Positions 47,414-56,552 of a DNA stretch of 64,000 nt are shown in pieces. The DNA comes from Sphingobium arseniciresistens (GTDB lineage Bacteria > Pseudomonadota > Alphaproteobacteria > Sphingomonadales > Sphingomonadaceae). The position numbers and the translations under genes are program-made. The notes below the pieces were generated by a model. It saw only the letters and a list, made by a program, of their open reading frames with translations. It did no database searches and was not told the origin of the DNA. The stretch lies in contig JARFNK010000005.1 of assembly GCA_029167225.1 (NCBI GenBank), forward strand, positions 226,012-290,011. The letters are read 5' to 3'. Numbering within the stretch: position 1 is the first letter of the stretch; each line of letters starts with the position of its first letter.

Positions 47414-49401
47414 AGCTCGATCCCATCACCGGGATCGAGGGAGGCTCGACGTGCATTGCCGCGCATCCGCTCCTGCAGGCGTTGGTTGCGCGTGGCATCG
47501 TCATCGCCTTGCTCGTCGCGATCGAAGTCGAATTCCTTGGCAACAGGCTTGGGCGGCGCGATGTCCTCGTGGATCGGCAACTCGGGCTCGGTACGGATCC
47601 CGGCATTCTCCGGATCGGTGTCAGGCTGGTACTCGCGCATCGTTCCGCGCTTCGCCGCCACAGGCAGCTTGGCGATCATGTCCTGCCAATCGTGAGATGC
47701 GCCCGCTTCCTTGCCGGATGCGCTGACCTTGGGCGGTGAAATCACCCGTGCGGCAAGTCGCTTGTCCCGATAATACTGGGCCTTCTTCGCCCGGATCGGA
47801 TGGGTACCGGCCATCATCACGATTTCGTCAGTCGCGGGAAGTTCCTGGATTTCGCCGGGGGTGAGGAGTGCGCGGGCGGTTTCCGACTTGGAGATCATGA
47901 GATGTCCCAGCCAGGGTGATAGCCGGTGCCCGGCATAGTTCTTCATGGCGCGCAGTTCTGTCGCCGTGCCAAGAGATTCCGACACCCGCTTGGCGGTGCG
48001 TTCGTCGTTGGTCGCAAAGCAGACCCGGACATGGCAGTTGTCGAGGATCGCGTTGTTCTGGCCGTAGGCGTGCTCGATCTGATTGAGAGACTGCGCGATC
48101 AGGAACGCTTTCATGCCGTAGCCGGCCATGAACGCGAGCGCGCTTTCGAAGAAGTCGAGCCGCCCCAATGCGGGAAACTCATCGAGCATGATGAGCACGC
48201 GCTGACGCTTCGCATCGGGCGCCAGTTCCTCGGTCAGCCTTCGGCCGATCTGATTGAGCAGCAGCCGGATCAGCGGCTTGGTTCGGCTGATGTCGGATGG
48301 CGGAATGACGAGGTAGAGCGTCGCGGGCCGCTTGGCATCGACCAGGTCGGCAATCCGCCAGTCACACTGCCGCGTCACCTGCGCGACAACCGGATCGCGG
48401 TAGAGGCCAAGGAACGACATCGCGGTCGAGAGCACCCCGGAGCGTTCGTTCTCGGACTTGTTGAGAAGTTCACGCGCCGCACTGGCAACGACGGGGTGAA
48501 CGCCATCGTCTCCCAGATGCGGCGTCATCATCATGGCCGCCAGCGTGGATTCGAACGAGCGCTTGGGATCTGACAGGAAGGCGGCGACGCCCGCCAATGT
48601 CTTGTCGGGTTCGGCGTAGAGAACATGCAGGATCGCACCGACCAGCAGCGAATGGCTCGTCTTTTCCCAGTGGTTGCGCTTTTCGAGGCTGCCTTCGGGA
48701 TCGACCAGCACGTCTGCGACATTCTGGACGTCGCGCACCTCGCACACCCCGCGCCGCACTTCGAGCAGCGGGTTGTAAGCAGAGGAATCGGCGTTGGTCG
48801 GATCGAACAGCAGCACCCGGCTGAAGCCGGAGCGATAGCCAGCGGTCAGTGTCCAGTTCTCACCCTTGATGTCATGGACGATGGCAGACCCCGGCCAGGT
48901 CAGCAGGGTCGGGATGACGAGGCCGACGCCCTTGCCGCTGCGGGTCGGCGCAAAGCAGAGGACATGCTCGGGACCATCGTGGCGGAGATACTGATTATTG
49001 AACTGGCCCAGGACGACGCCCTTGTCGTCGAATAGCCCGGCAGCCTTGATCTCCTGCCGGTCGGCCCAGCGCGCAGTGCCAAAGGTGGCAGCTGTTTTCA
49101 TCTCGCGGGCGCGCCAGACCGACATGCCAATCGCGACGATGATCGAGACAAAGCCGCCGGTGACCGCGATCATCCCGCCCTTGTTGAAGATGTGCGGGGC
49201 GTAGGCGTCGTAGCTGAACCACCACCAGAAGAAGTCATAGGGCCGATAGACCCGCCAACCCAGCAGCATGAACCAGGGCCGGCCGAGTTCGGGCTGGTAG
49301 CCGAGCGCTGTTGCAGTCCACTGCGTCGCGGACCAGATCCCTATTAGCACGAGCAGGAACACGGCGAGGATCTGTCCCCAGAGGATCTTGGTCGCGGCCA
49401 T
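47410..49401 (-). CDS. traG: Type IV coupling protein TraG (VirD4-like)
   Basis: 663 residues from ATG 49401 with GGAGATT upstream; the longer frame has no ribosome site. Two membrane segments (ILWGQILAVFLLVLIGIWSA and IAVTGGFVSIIVAIGMSVW) are followed by a cytoplasmic ATPase with Walker A FAPTRSGKGVGLVIPTLLTW and Walker B RVLIMLDEFPALG. The region TFGTARWADRQEIKAAGLF is characteristic of TraG/VirD4. It docks the relaxase-DNA complex to the secretion channel. Complete. Confidence 0.94.
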   Translation of the reverse strand: MAATKILWGQILAVFLLVLIGIWSATQWTATALGYQPELGRPWFMLLGWRVYRPYDFFWWWFSYDAYAPHIFNKGGMIAVTGGFVSIIVAIGMSVWRAREMKTAATFGTARWADRQEIKAAGLFDDKGVVLGQFNNQYLRHDGPEHVLCFAPTRSGKGVGLVIPTLLTWPGSAIVHDIKGENWTLTAGYRSGFSRVLLFDPTNADSSAYNPLLEVRRGVCEVRDVQNVADVLVDPEGSLEKRNHWEKTSHSLLVGAILHVLYAEPDKTLAGVAAFLSDPKRSFESTLAAMMMTPHLGDDGVHPVVASAARELLNKSENERSGVLSTAMSFLGLYRDPVVAQVTRQCDWRIADLVDAKRPATLYLVIPPSDISRTKPLIRLLLNQIGRRLTEELAPDAKRQRVLIMLDEFPALGRLDFFESALAFMAGYGMKAFLIAQSLNQIEHAYGQNNAILDNCHVRVCFATNDERTAKRVSESLGTATELRAMKNYAGHRLSPWLGHLMISKSETARALLTPGEIQELPATDEIVMMAGTHPIRAKKAQYYRDKRLAARVISPPKVSASGKEAGASHDWQDMIAKLPVAAKRGTMREYQPDTDPENAGIRTEPELPIHEDIAPPKPVAKEFDFDRDEQGDDDATRNQRLQERMRGNARRASLDPGDGIEL

Positions 49402-49522
49402 CACAATCTCCTTCCGGGTTTGTCCAATCGCGGTCGGCGCATGGTTGCAAGGCTGGGAAGCCCGTCGGCGCAACCTGGCGAAGAACGACGGGGTTTGGCG
49501 AAGTGGCTAGGCTGCATCATGG

Positions 49523-51262
49523 CTACAATCCCAGTGTCCGGCTGCGGGTGAAGCTCCAGTCGATTCCGCCGCGCGCGTTGATCGTGCCGGCAACCGCCTG
49601 CCCCAGATGACGTTCGAGACTGGGGCGCCAGGGCACGAGCTGGAATCCTGTTCCATCGTCGATCATCGCAAAGCGGCCCGACGACAGCGTGACGCGCTCG
49701 CGGTATATGCCGGCCACGTGATCACCGGGCCGTGCGGGGGCATGCTCAAGCCCGGACCTGGCAGACATATGCTTGGCAGCCTCAATCAGCTCGCGACTGC
49801 GCAGTTCATCGAGCAGGTCTCTGGCAAATACGAACCGCTGCCCCTGCCGTCGCGCCAACCCCTCGGACGCCAGATGCTCCGATCGCGCGGCAAGAGCATC
49901 GCACACCTCCCCGCCGAACCCACCGGCAGTCTCCACTGGCTCACGGGAAACCAGTTGACGATCCAGCCATGTCGCACCGGGAGCCTGGATCTGCTCGGCA
50001 AGCGACAGGTCGGAGCGGACCGAGAGTGACTGCCGATCGTTGCCGCGACTGTCGCGCCATTGGCCAAGTTCGACAATGGCGCCGGGTTTGGCATCGCTGG
50101 TCTGGTCGAAGTCGTCGAACCGGAGATAGTGGGTTCGCCCGTCCGTCGCATCGACCACGGCATAGGCGCTGCCGCTGAGTTCGTCGTGGAGACCGCGCTC
50201 GACCAGACGCCCGATCACGGGATCGGCGGCAAGCGCGTCATGCAGGGCAAAGCGTCCGGTGTCGGGCCGCAGTCCCCCCGCGCTCATTGCGCGGTGCATG
50301 GTCTTGACGATGTCGCCCCGGATCGACAGGTCACGCAGCGTTTCCTCAAGGCCGGGCTTCAATGTCCAGCGGGCCGAGCCGACGCGCTCGGCGAGGCCAA
50401 GACGCTGCAATTTGGCGGCACGGCCCAGCAGATGATTGTGGTCGGCGCGGTCATAGCCCGATGGATTGGGGCGCAGGTCGACCACTCCGCCATGGTCATC
50501 GGCCATGCGTTGCAGCGAGCGGTCGAGCCCTGTCCAGCGTTCCGCCTCGACCTCGCGAGCCATGCCACGGGCGATTTCCCGCTCGCTGCGCGGCCCAAGT
50601 TCAAGCGTGATCCGCTCCTCGGCGCGCGATCGGAGTCCGGCCCGGATATAGTCGCGGTCGATGACGATGTCCTTGCCGTCGTCGGCGCGACCGCGGACGA
50701 GGATATGGATGTGGGGATTGTCGGTATTCCAGTGATCGACCGCCACCCAGTCGAGCCGGGTATCGAGATCATGGGCCATATCATCCATCAACTCGCGGGT
50801 GAAAGTCCGGATGTCTTCGAGTTCGGCGGCACCCTCGGGCGAGACGATGAAGCGGAAGTGGTGGCGATCCTCTTCGCAGCGCCCAGCAAAGGCATCGCCA
50901 TCCGCTGCGTCTGACCGGGCGTCGAACAGGCTTGCCTCTTTGCCGTCGCGGGTGACGCCATCGCGCTTGAGATAGGCGATGTGCCGTGCGAGCGGGGCGG
51001 CACGAAAACGCGCGCCCTTGTGCCGGACCACGCGGGCCTTGACGATGGCACGCCGATTGGTCGCACGAGAGCGCGCCGCAAGTCCGGCACGCCGGCCACG
51101 CGCCGTTCGGCCCGTTCCCGAATACCGTGATCGAGCGAGCCGGTGCCCGCCCTTCATCGAATAGCTGACGACCTGGCCAACGAAGGATTGCGCCCGCTTG
51201 CCGCTGCCGCTGCCTCGGCTGCGCCCCTTGCCGGGCCGGACATGGAAATCGTCGTCGCTCAT
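49523..51262 (-). CDS. Relaxase/mobilisation nuclease (VirD2/RlxS-like, DUF3363 type)
   Basis: 579 residues from ATG 51262; an extra 41 residues in the open frame upstream lack a start signal. The metal-binding relaxase motif is VDHWNTDNPHIHILVRGR (His177, His184, His186), preceded by HHFRFIVSPEGA. A probable catalytic Tyr is at 97 (HIAYLKRDG). The C-terminal part, from about 400, corresponds to the DUF3363 region of these relaxases. It nicks oriT and leads the transferred strand. The N-terminal 70 residues are Arg/Gly-rich, as in this family. Confidence 0.87.
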   Translation of the reverse strand: MSDDDFHVRPGKGRSRGSGSGKRAQSFVGQVVSYSMKGGHRLARSRYSGTGRTARGRRAGLAARSRATNRRAIVKARVVRHKGARFRAAPLARHIAYLKRDGVTRDGKEASLFDARSDAADGDAFAGRCEEDRHHFRFIVSPEGAAELEDIRTFTRELMDDMAHDLDTRLDWVAVDHWNTDNPHIHILVRGRADDGKDIVIDRDYIRAGLRSRAEERITLELGPRSEREIARGMAREVEAERWTGLDRSLQRMADDHGGVVDLRPNPSGYDRADHNHLLGRAAKLQRLGLAERVGSARWTLKPGLEETLRDLSIRGDIVKTMHRAMSAGGLRPDTGRFALHDALAADPVIGRLVERGLHDELSGSAYAVVDATDGRTHYLRFDDFDQTSDAKPGAIVELGQWRDSRGNDRQSLSVRSDLSLAEQIQAPGATWLDRQLVSREPVETAGGFGGEVCDALAARSEHLASEGLARRQGQRFVFARDLLDELRSRELIEAAKHMSARSGLEHAPARPGDHVAGIYRERVTLSSGRFAMIDDGTGFQLVPWRPSLERHLGQAVAGTINARGGIDWSFTRSRTLGL

Positions 51263-51521
51263 CGTGAAAATGCTACAGACCCGTATCCGTCGGCGGTAGA
51301 CGGCGGATTTTGCTTTGAATACATTGCAAAAATTGAAGAGAGCGCCGGCAGGGTGCTTAGAGGGACGGCTGTCAAAGCCGAGCAATTCCGCGCCTCACCA
51401 CCCCCACCGACGGCTCCGCTTTTATCTGGCCATCCTCCTTCCACCTGCCTTCCCACGGTTGGTCTTCTGCACAATCCTGCGCTAATCCACGCCATGACGC
51501 GCCAGAAGGACAAAGGTGCGG
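51263..51521. other. Intergenic region with a possible oriT nic site
   Basis: The 259-base gap between the relaxase and transglycosylase genes contains ATCCTGC at 51474-51480, which matches the nic core recognised by IncP-type (MOBP) relaxases. It is the only long gap beside the relaxase gene. No clear inverted repeat was found next to it, and a seven-base match can occur by chance. Confidence 0.35.
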
Positions 51522-52223
51522 TCATTGCGACCTGCTCCCCGAAACGGGCGCGAAGAGGCCGTTCAGCGGGGGAGTCGGAGCTGCAATGAATGGCGGCGGC
51601 GCGGCGGCTGCGAAGCTGCCGGATGCGTCGGCATTGCCGTCCGATCGTGCTGCGAATAGCTGGCTCTGCGTCCAAGGCAGATGCACCGGCTGCACGGGCG
51701 ATGCGCTGGCGACGACGGGCGCCGCGCCGCGTGACTGCAGCATTGGTGTGATCTTGGCGACATAGGCGAGCGTTTCGGCGGGCAGCGGCCTGCCGCGATC
51801 CCGCCAGTCTTCGTAGCGGCCCGGACCTGCATTGTAGGCAGCAAGCATACCGGAGGCGCCGTAGCTATCGTACATCTCGCGCATGTATCCAGTGCCGGCG
51901 ATAATATTGTCGCGCGGGTCGAAGGGGTCAGCACCGAGTCCGAAACGGGTGCGCTGACGGGTCCAGGTTCCGGGCATGAGCTGCATCAGTCCCGTCGCGC
52001 CCGCCGACGATACCGCGCTGATCCGGCCCGCACTCTCGGTGCGCATCACGGCGTAGATCCATTGCTCGGGGATGCCGAAGCGCTGCGAGGCCTCGGCGAC
52101 GTGCGCAGCGATGTCGACGCGGCGAGGCTGCGCCTGTTCGGCAGCGTCCTTCCCAAAGGCAGGCGCACTACCGAACAGGGCAAGCGCGAGGAACGCGGCG
52201 CGAAGCGAGCGATTCCACCGCAT
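51522..52223 (-). CDS. Lytic transglycosylase (VirB1-like), secreted
   Basis: 233 residues from ATG 52223. A signal peptide (LRAAFLALALFGSAPAFG) is followed by an SLT domain: YAVMRTESAGR with the catalytic Glu, SSAGATGLMQLMPGT, and YNAGPGRYEDW. It would open peptidoglycan for the conjugation apparatus. The C-terminal 60 residues are Pro/Ala-rich and probably disordered. Confidence 0.9.
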   Translation of the reverse strand: MRWNRSLRAAFLALALFGSAPAFGKDAAEQAQPRRVDIAAHVAEASQRFGIPEQWIYAVMRTESAGRISAVSSAGATGLMQLMPGTWTRQRTRFGLGADPFDPRDNIIAGTGYMREMYDSYGASGMLAAYNAGPGRYEDWRDRGRPLPAETLAYVAKITPMLQSRGAAPVVASASPVQPVHLPWTQSQLFAARSDGNADASGSFAAAAPPPFIAAPTPPLNGLFAPVSGSRSQ

Positions 52224-52227
52224 CTTC

Positions 52228-52557
52228 TCAGTCCGCCTTGTCGTGCCGGGACGGCCGCGACCAGACCAGCACATGGCCGTTGCCGTCACCCTTGAAGAGG
52301 TTGGCGCGGAGCGGATGGACGAACATCGGATCGTCAATCTGGAGCGCGAGATAGTCGCCCGCCTTCTCTCCAGTGCGTTTCCAAGCCGCGCCGATCTCGC
52401 GCGCTTCGCCGTCTTCGCCCGCAATCACGCGGTAGTCCGGCGCGTTCTCGTTTTCTGAGGGTTCGGATGCAAGCAGCACCACTCCGATGTCGAGCGTCAG
52501 CGTGGTGATATGCCCGGCAAAGCCGTCGTCGGCAGTCACAAAAAGTCCAATCTTCAT
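52228..52557 (-). CDS. DUF736 protein (first copy)
   Basis: 109 residues. It shows the family layout: an initial beta strand region (LFVTADDGFAGHITTLTLDI), SENENAPDYRVIAGE, EIGAAWKRTGEKAGDYLALQIDDP, and a final ANLFKG. DUF736 proteins are small and common in alphaproteobacterial ICEs and plasmids; their job is unknown. This copy is more divergent than the second at 56846. It sits between traF-like and transglycosylase genes with 3-4 base gaps, so it is co-transcribed. Confidence 0.87.
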   Translation of the reverse strand: MKIGLFVTADDGFAGHITTLTLDIGVVLLASEPSENENAPDYRVIAGEDGEAREIGAAWKRTGEKAGDYLALQIDDPMFVHPLRANLFKGDGNGHVLVWSRPSRHDKAD

Positions 52558-52560
52558 CGT

Positions 52561-53139
52561 TCAGTCTCCTTCGGTTGGTGAACTGGTGGGTGGGTTCGAA
52601 CGGGGATCGGCGAACCACATATGGTCGCCGTCCCCCGCTTCGTCGGTCCAGACGGGTGTCGCCCGCCCGATGACATCGGCCTTGCGCAGCACGCCGAAAT
52701 AGCGGCCGTCGAAACTGTCGGGCGCGGCAGGGTTCATCACGAACAGCTCGCCGGATTGCAGGACATGGCAGCCCGCCCAGACGGGGAGCGGGCGCCCCAG
52801 TCGGTCGCGCGCACGCGCCGCGCCGACATATGTGCCGTCGATCGTGATCCCGTGCGCAAAGCGGCAGACCCGCTGGCCGCTGACGGCGGCGATGCGCTTC
52901 AGCAGTGGCACGCCGGTCGGGAGGTAGCGCCGTTCGGCGAGCAGGTTGCGCAACGCTGGGGGTGGCTCGATTGCTACGCGCTCGCCGACATGCAGGCTTG
53001 CCTTGCCTCGAATGGCGTAAAGCCCGGTAGGCACCGAGGCCGTCGCATTCCACACGACATAGCGCGAGACCGGCACGGTGAGCGTCGCGAGTGTGGCGGC
53101 GGCAACGACGCTAGCGAGGATGTAGCAGCGACGCCTCAT
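52561..53139 (-). CDS. traF: TraF-like S26 signal-peptidase-family protein
   Basis: 192 residues from ATG 53139. One N-terminal membrane helix (ILASVVAAATLATLTVPV) precedes an S26-type domain: NATASVPTGLYAI, where Ser is expected as nucleophile, and VPLLKRIAAVSGQRVCR, where Lys is the base. GELFVMNPAAPDSFDGRYFG is the conserved box with Asp and Arg. TraF of RP4 cyclises the TrbC pilin, so it pairs functionally with trbC at 37874. It overlaps the DUF2840 stop by 4 bases. Confidence 0.87.
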   Translation of the reverse strand: MRRRCYILASVVAAATLATLTVPVSRYVVWNATASVPTGLYAIRGKASLHVGERVAIEPPPALRNLLAERRYLPTGVPLLKRIAAVSGQRVCRFAHGITIDGTYVGAARARDRLGRPLPVWAGCHVLQSGELFVMNPAAPDSFDGRYFGVLRKADVIGRATPVWTDEAGDGDHMWFADPRSNPPTSSPTEGD

Positions 53140-53591
53140 GGCAAGAGCGCCTTGCGCTGGAGCCAGGCGCGGTGGCGCGCGGGGCTGTAGTCGCGCGGCA
53201 CTTCGCGGCCAGCCAAGCGGTTGTGGATGTGCCGCCAATGATCGGGCGCGACCTCGCAGGGGTCGATGCCCGCCGCCTCGATTCCGTCGATCAGGCGGAA
53301 GATCTGCGCGACCTTGGGCCAGCCATGAACCGACAGCAGCAGTTCACCGCCGGGATCGACCTGCACAACTGGCGTGCAATGTTCGTTCGGCTTCGCAGCG
53401 CGAACGATGTCAAGCGTCGAGCGAATGGTGCCGTAGTCGTTGGATGCCCAGCGCACCAAGGCGAACACCTGACCCGCTGTGTAGCTCTCAATCCTCTCGC
53501 TGCGGCTGACTATCCGCTCTGCAACGGGCTTGCCGAATTTGAGCCAGTCCTCGCGTTTGCCTTCGCGCCAGACGAGCGTGACATGGGTCAA
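53136..53591 (-). CDS. DUF2840 protein
   Basis: About 151 residues if it starts at TTG 53591; the start is uncertain because no ATG or GTG with a ribosome site precedes the conserved part. The open frame continues up to an ATG at 53825 that overlaps the repA stop, but the extra 78 residues are a translation of the repeat region. The body begins LTHVTLVWREGKREDWLKFG, includes RIVSRSERIESYTAGQVFALVRWASND and ends in HRAWLQRKALLP. The family is always found beside traF in these elements; function unknown. Confidence 0.7.
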   Translation of the reverse strand: MTHVTLVWREGKREDWLKFGKPVAERIVSRSERIESYTAGQVFALVRWASNDYGTIRSTLDIVRAAKPNEHCTPVVQVDPGGELLLSVHGWPKVAQIFRLIDGIEAAGIDPCEVAPDHWRHIHNRLAGREVPRDYSPARHRAWLQRKALLP

Positions 53592-53750
53592 CTGCGGGTC
53601 ATCGCTGACCCTCGTTTCGGCACGCCTGTGTGGCGGCGCGGAGCCATCCGTCCACAGGCGCGCTGACGTTAGCAAGAATCCGAAGGATTCTTTGTTAGCT
53701 AAGTTAAGGGCGAAATTCGGCGCAGATTTCTGCGGGTTTGCGGGCGATTT

Positions 53751-53815
53751 CGGTTCCCGATGGTCCGAACTCTCGGTTCCTGATAGTCCGAGTCCGGCGG
53801 TTCCTGATAGTCCGT
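53751..53815. repeat. Three iteron-like direct repeats next to repA
   Basis: Copies of an 18-base unit are at 53751-53768 (CGGTTCCCGATGGTCCGA), 53774-53791 (CGGTTCCTGATAGTCCGA) and 53798-53815 (last base T). They are spaced 23 and 24 bases apart, close to two helical turns. They lie directly after the repA stop on its strand. Iterons recognised by the RepA initiator are the likeliest reading; operator sites are an alternative. Confidence 0.6.
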
Positions 53816-53821
53816 GTTGCA

Positions 53822-54727
53822 TCATGACATATCCACAGGGTCGCTGACGGTGGGTCGAAGCCCGACGCGCCGCATGGCGGCGTCGAACGGGTCGAGCGGA
53901 ATGGCGACAAAGTTCAGCCGCTCGCGGCCGAGTGCATGTTCGATTGTCAGCGCGTATCCGGGCAGCGCTTGTCGGCGCACGATGTCGCGCAGCTCAAACG
54001 CGAAGCGCTTGGGCGGCGACAGCGCGCCGGATTTCAGATGGAGGTGCTGGAAGTCGAAACTCCAGCCTCCACGCTGCTTGCCGCCGTGCTTGCGCACCAT
54101 GCGGTAGAGCCACCGTTCGAGGCCTCCTGTGAGCGCGAAATAGTTCGCGTCGATCGTCAGCACGAGCGCCTGATCGATCACCCCTTCGTAGAACCAATCG
54201 GGAATGATCATCTCGATCCCGAGCGCGCGGCCCGAGCCATCGAGGCGTTCCTTCCACTCGTTGATCCAAGAGAAGCGGTGCCGCCGGCGCGCCCCGTTTG
54301 GTGATGGGCGCTGGCGGATCGAGGTCGCGATCGTGGTCGATTGCAGCCGGTCGAGCCCGGCCTTCAGTCGTTCGTAGCTTGCCTTGCCGGTGCCGCGCCG
54401 AGTGAAAGCGAGGATTTCGTGCGGTGTCGCGGCGATCAACCGTGAGGTCGCACGACCCGCATCGCGGGCTTCGACGATCTGGCTGGCGACCCAGATGAGG
54501 ACGTCGGCGTCCCAGATGGTAGCCATACCGTGCTCGGCGGTTGCCTCGACCAGGATCGATACCTCGCCCATCCGAAAGTCGATCGGACGCACCCGCTTGG
54601 TCTTGGCAAGACTGAAGAATGGCCACGCCATCAGATCCTGCGCGTCGCGCGCGGCGATATCGCCGCCAGCGCTGACGAACAGGTCAAGTTGGCGACCTTC
54701 GACCGGGAAATGAGACGCGCGCGACAT
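53822..54727 (-). CDS. repA: Replication initiator protein A (RepA)
   Basis: 301 residues. It has the RPA-family course: DLMAWPFFSLAKTKR near the N-terminus, ILVEATAEHGMATIWDADVLIWVASQI, SYERLKAGLDRLQSTTI, ANYFALTGGLERWLYRMVRKHGG and a winged-helix-like C-terminus. It binds iterons to start replication of plasmids and the circular form of ICEs. In related elements a parA gene follows repA; here the next frame is DUF2840 and no ParA is seen. Iteron-like repeats lie immediately downstream. Confidence 0.87.
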   Translation of the reverse strand: MSRASHFPVEGRQLDLFVSAGGDIAARDAQDLMAWPFFSLAKTKRVRPIDFRMGEVSILVEATAEHGMATIWDADVLIWVASQIVEARDAGRATSRLIAATPHEILAFTRRGTGKASYERLKAGLDRLQSTTIATSIRQRPSPNGARRRHRFSWINEWKERLDGSGRALGIEMIIPDWFYEGVIDQALVLTIDANYFALTGGLERWLYRMVRKHGGKQRGGWSFDFQHLHLKSGALSPPKRFAFELRDIVRRQALPGYALTIEHALGRERLNFVAIPLDPFDAAMRRVGLRPTVSDPVDMS

Positions 54728-54735
54728 AACCGGCC

Positions 54736-55008
54736 TCAGCGGCGAACCGGCGGCGTATAGCCGTCGAGCCGCTTGGCGGGATGAACGACCCCCTTGCCAG
54801 GATCGCTGGTCGAGCGACGCAAACCCAGTTCGGCCCAGGCATCGAGATCCTCGACCGAATAGACGATGCGTCCGCCGAGCTTGCGGTAAATCGGCCCGGT
54901 GCCGAAACAGCGATGCTTTTCAAGCGTCCGGGCGGACAGGCCCAGATGCACTGCGGCATCGGGCGTCCGCAGAAACCTGGCTATGACGGGTGTGGGTCTG
55001 GCATCCAT
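54736..55008 (-). CDS. MerR/AlpA-type helix-turn-helix protein
   Basis: 90 residues from ATG 55008; upstream residues in the open frame lack a good start. The sequence has RFLRTPDAAVHLGLSARTLEKHRCFGTGP and a wing YRKLGGRIVYSVEDLDAWAE, the layout of excisionase/AlpA-like winged helix proteins. Such genes commonly stand directly upstream of repA in these ICEs and may control it. The C-terminal tail is basic and Pro-containing. Confidence 0.8.
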   Translation of the reverse strand: MDARPTPVIARFLRTPDAAVHLGLSARTLEKHRCFGTGPIYRKLGGRIVYSVEDLDAWAELGLRRSTSDPGKGVVHPAKRLDGYTPPVRR

Positions 55009-55104
55009 GGGTGGCCTCCGCTGGGGTTCGACCACAGCGGCGGGCTGCCGCTGGTCGCAGGCAGCAATGGCGAAACCGGAACGGGCAGACGGAGTGACAG
55101 AATG

Positions 55105-55130
55105 CGTGGGGTGAGATTTGTCACCCCGCG
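55105..55130 (-). terminator. Inverted repeat after the DUF2285 gene
   Basis: Arms CGTGGGGTGA (55105-55114) and TCACCCCGCG (55121-55130) match at 9 of 10 positions around a six-base loop. It lies just downstream of the DUF2285 stop and about 100 bases upstream of the AlpA-type start. No T-run follows, so an operator is an equally good reading. Confidence 0.35.
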
Positions 55131-55138
55131 AAACTTGC

Positions 55139-55910
55139 TCAGTCGTGGCGCAACAGCTTGTGGTATCCGCTGTTCACCAAATGGCGTGCTTCGGCGATCA
55201 GCCGGAGCGTGTGCCTCCGCTCTCCCGAACCTTTCCAGGTTGCCCCGACCAATGGACGCAGCCGCGGGAAAACGAGGCTGAAGGCGAGGTCGCGCGGCGA
55301 TGCTCCGGCATTAAGCGCGTCGTGGATTCCGAGCAGCAGGGCGAGTCTGGAGCGCCGATAGGCGGACGGCGAGGCCGCGCGGTCAGGCCCCGGGCGAAGC
55401 CCACGCGTGACACGCTCGAAGCGGGTCGCCGCAGCGAGCCGGACTGACGCGCACTCGTCGTGCGGGATGATCAAACAGTCTGGGCAATTTGAGGGAGCCG
55501 CGCGCAAGCAAAGACGAAGCCGTGTGGTGCCCTGCGCGGCGACCAGGTGATGTTCGGTAGGACTGCTCTCATGGACCAGCAGCTCAACGGCGGGCGGCAG
55601 CGGGGTCGCCGCTATGTCGACGGTCTTTACCACGACGACGTCGGGCGCTGCGTGCGGCGACCAGAGCACCGGTCGGGTCCGCGGATCGGCGTCTGGCGGG
55701 GTGGGGAAAGCTCAGACCCCACCGCCCGGCCAGACCCTCCTCTTCAGCTTGAGCGCATGCAGGATCCTTGGCGATCCGGTGCTTTGTCTCGGCGTGGTCT
55801 CGAAGATAGTCGGAATTGCGTTGCAGAAACTCTTGCGCAAAATCGGCGTAATCGTGGTGTGCATATCGCTCTGCTGCATTCGGCGAGCGCCAAGATGATC
55901 CACCCGACAC
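55139..55910 (-). pseudogene. DUF6499/DUF2285 regulator-like protein, apparently frameshifted
   Basis: From GTG 55910 the frame gives an N-terminal DUF6499-like part (YADFAQEFLQRNSDYLRDHAE, then WGLSFPHP) and then turns into Arg-rich nonsense. In the next frame, PPDADPRTRPVLWSPHAAPD continues as a DUF2285-type domain ending RRHTLRLIAEARHLVNSGYHKLLRHD at 55139. The join falls in a C-rich run near 55697-55706; one extra base there would explain it. The two parts normally form one protein of about 255 residues in such ICEs. A sequencing error or two separate genes cannot be excluded. Function unknown; a role in element regulation is suspected from position. Confidence 0.65.
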
Positions 55911-56060
55911 ATCCGATCTCCGCAAGTTAAGGTGAACCGGTTGTGCGTAAGTATTTGAATGTCGTGATTTCTTGGCAAGGTCCGTTACTGCAGGGCATTC
56001 TCCGCACCAAGGTATAATCACATCCTTGTCAACCGCGATTCGGCGGGCCCGGCGGCGGGT

Positions 56061-56309
56061 TCATCGCTTCTGTAGCAGATGCCGAAATCCACTGTCGCGC
56101 ATCCACTGCGCGCGTGCCAGGTGGCTGGAGAAGATCAGCCTTGCATTTTCGGCGTCCACGTCAGGATCGACTTCGAAGATGATGCGCACGACCTCGCGCC
56201 AGCCCGCTCCTTCGGCCTCGGCATCAAGCAAGCGTAGGTATGTGACGAGATTCTGCTCGTCATAGGCGGTAAGATCTTCGCCTTGCGGCGGTTCAGTCAG
56301 GAAATTCAT
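56061..56309 (-). CDS. Small DUF2285-like protein
   Basis: 82 residues starting MNFLTEPPQGEDLTAYDEQN, with LVTYLRLLDAEAEGAGWREVVRIIF and a C-terminal HLARAQWMRDSGFRHLLQ. Similar short proteins are frequent beside repA/XRE genes in sphingomonad ICEs. The C-terminal pattern (helix with ARA..M...G...L) recalls the end of DUF2285 domains. Function unknown; DNA binding is possible. It is co-directional with the frameshifted gene downstream across a 150-base gap. Confidence 0.7.
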   Translation of the reverse strand: MNFLTEPPQGEDLTAYDEQNLVTYLRLLDAEAEGAGWREVVRIIFEVDPDVDAENARLIFSSHLARAQWMRDSGFRHLLQKR

Positions 56310-56552
56310 TTTTTGCCATTGGACCCGCTGGAGTGGCTAACCCGAATCATGCCACTTCGCTCAATATGGTGCGTACACGATTTCAGTGGCTCATACTTAG
56401 CCCAGACACGGGATAAAGCTCCCCAAGGGAGGGACAACCTGGCTCTCACGGTGCGATGAAGCGGACTCGGGGCACGACCACCGGTCACCCCACTCCAGAC
56501 TGAACCCAAGGTGTCGCAGGGTATACTCCGTGGTTAAATACTCTGCAATGGC

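Noticed and set aside
55712-55978. 88-residue minus-strand frame in the DUF6499 region
   Set aside because: Shadow of the DUF6499-like frame, no start signal.
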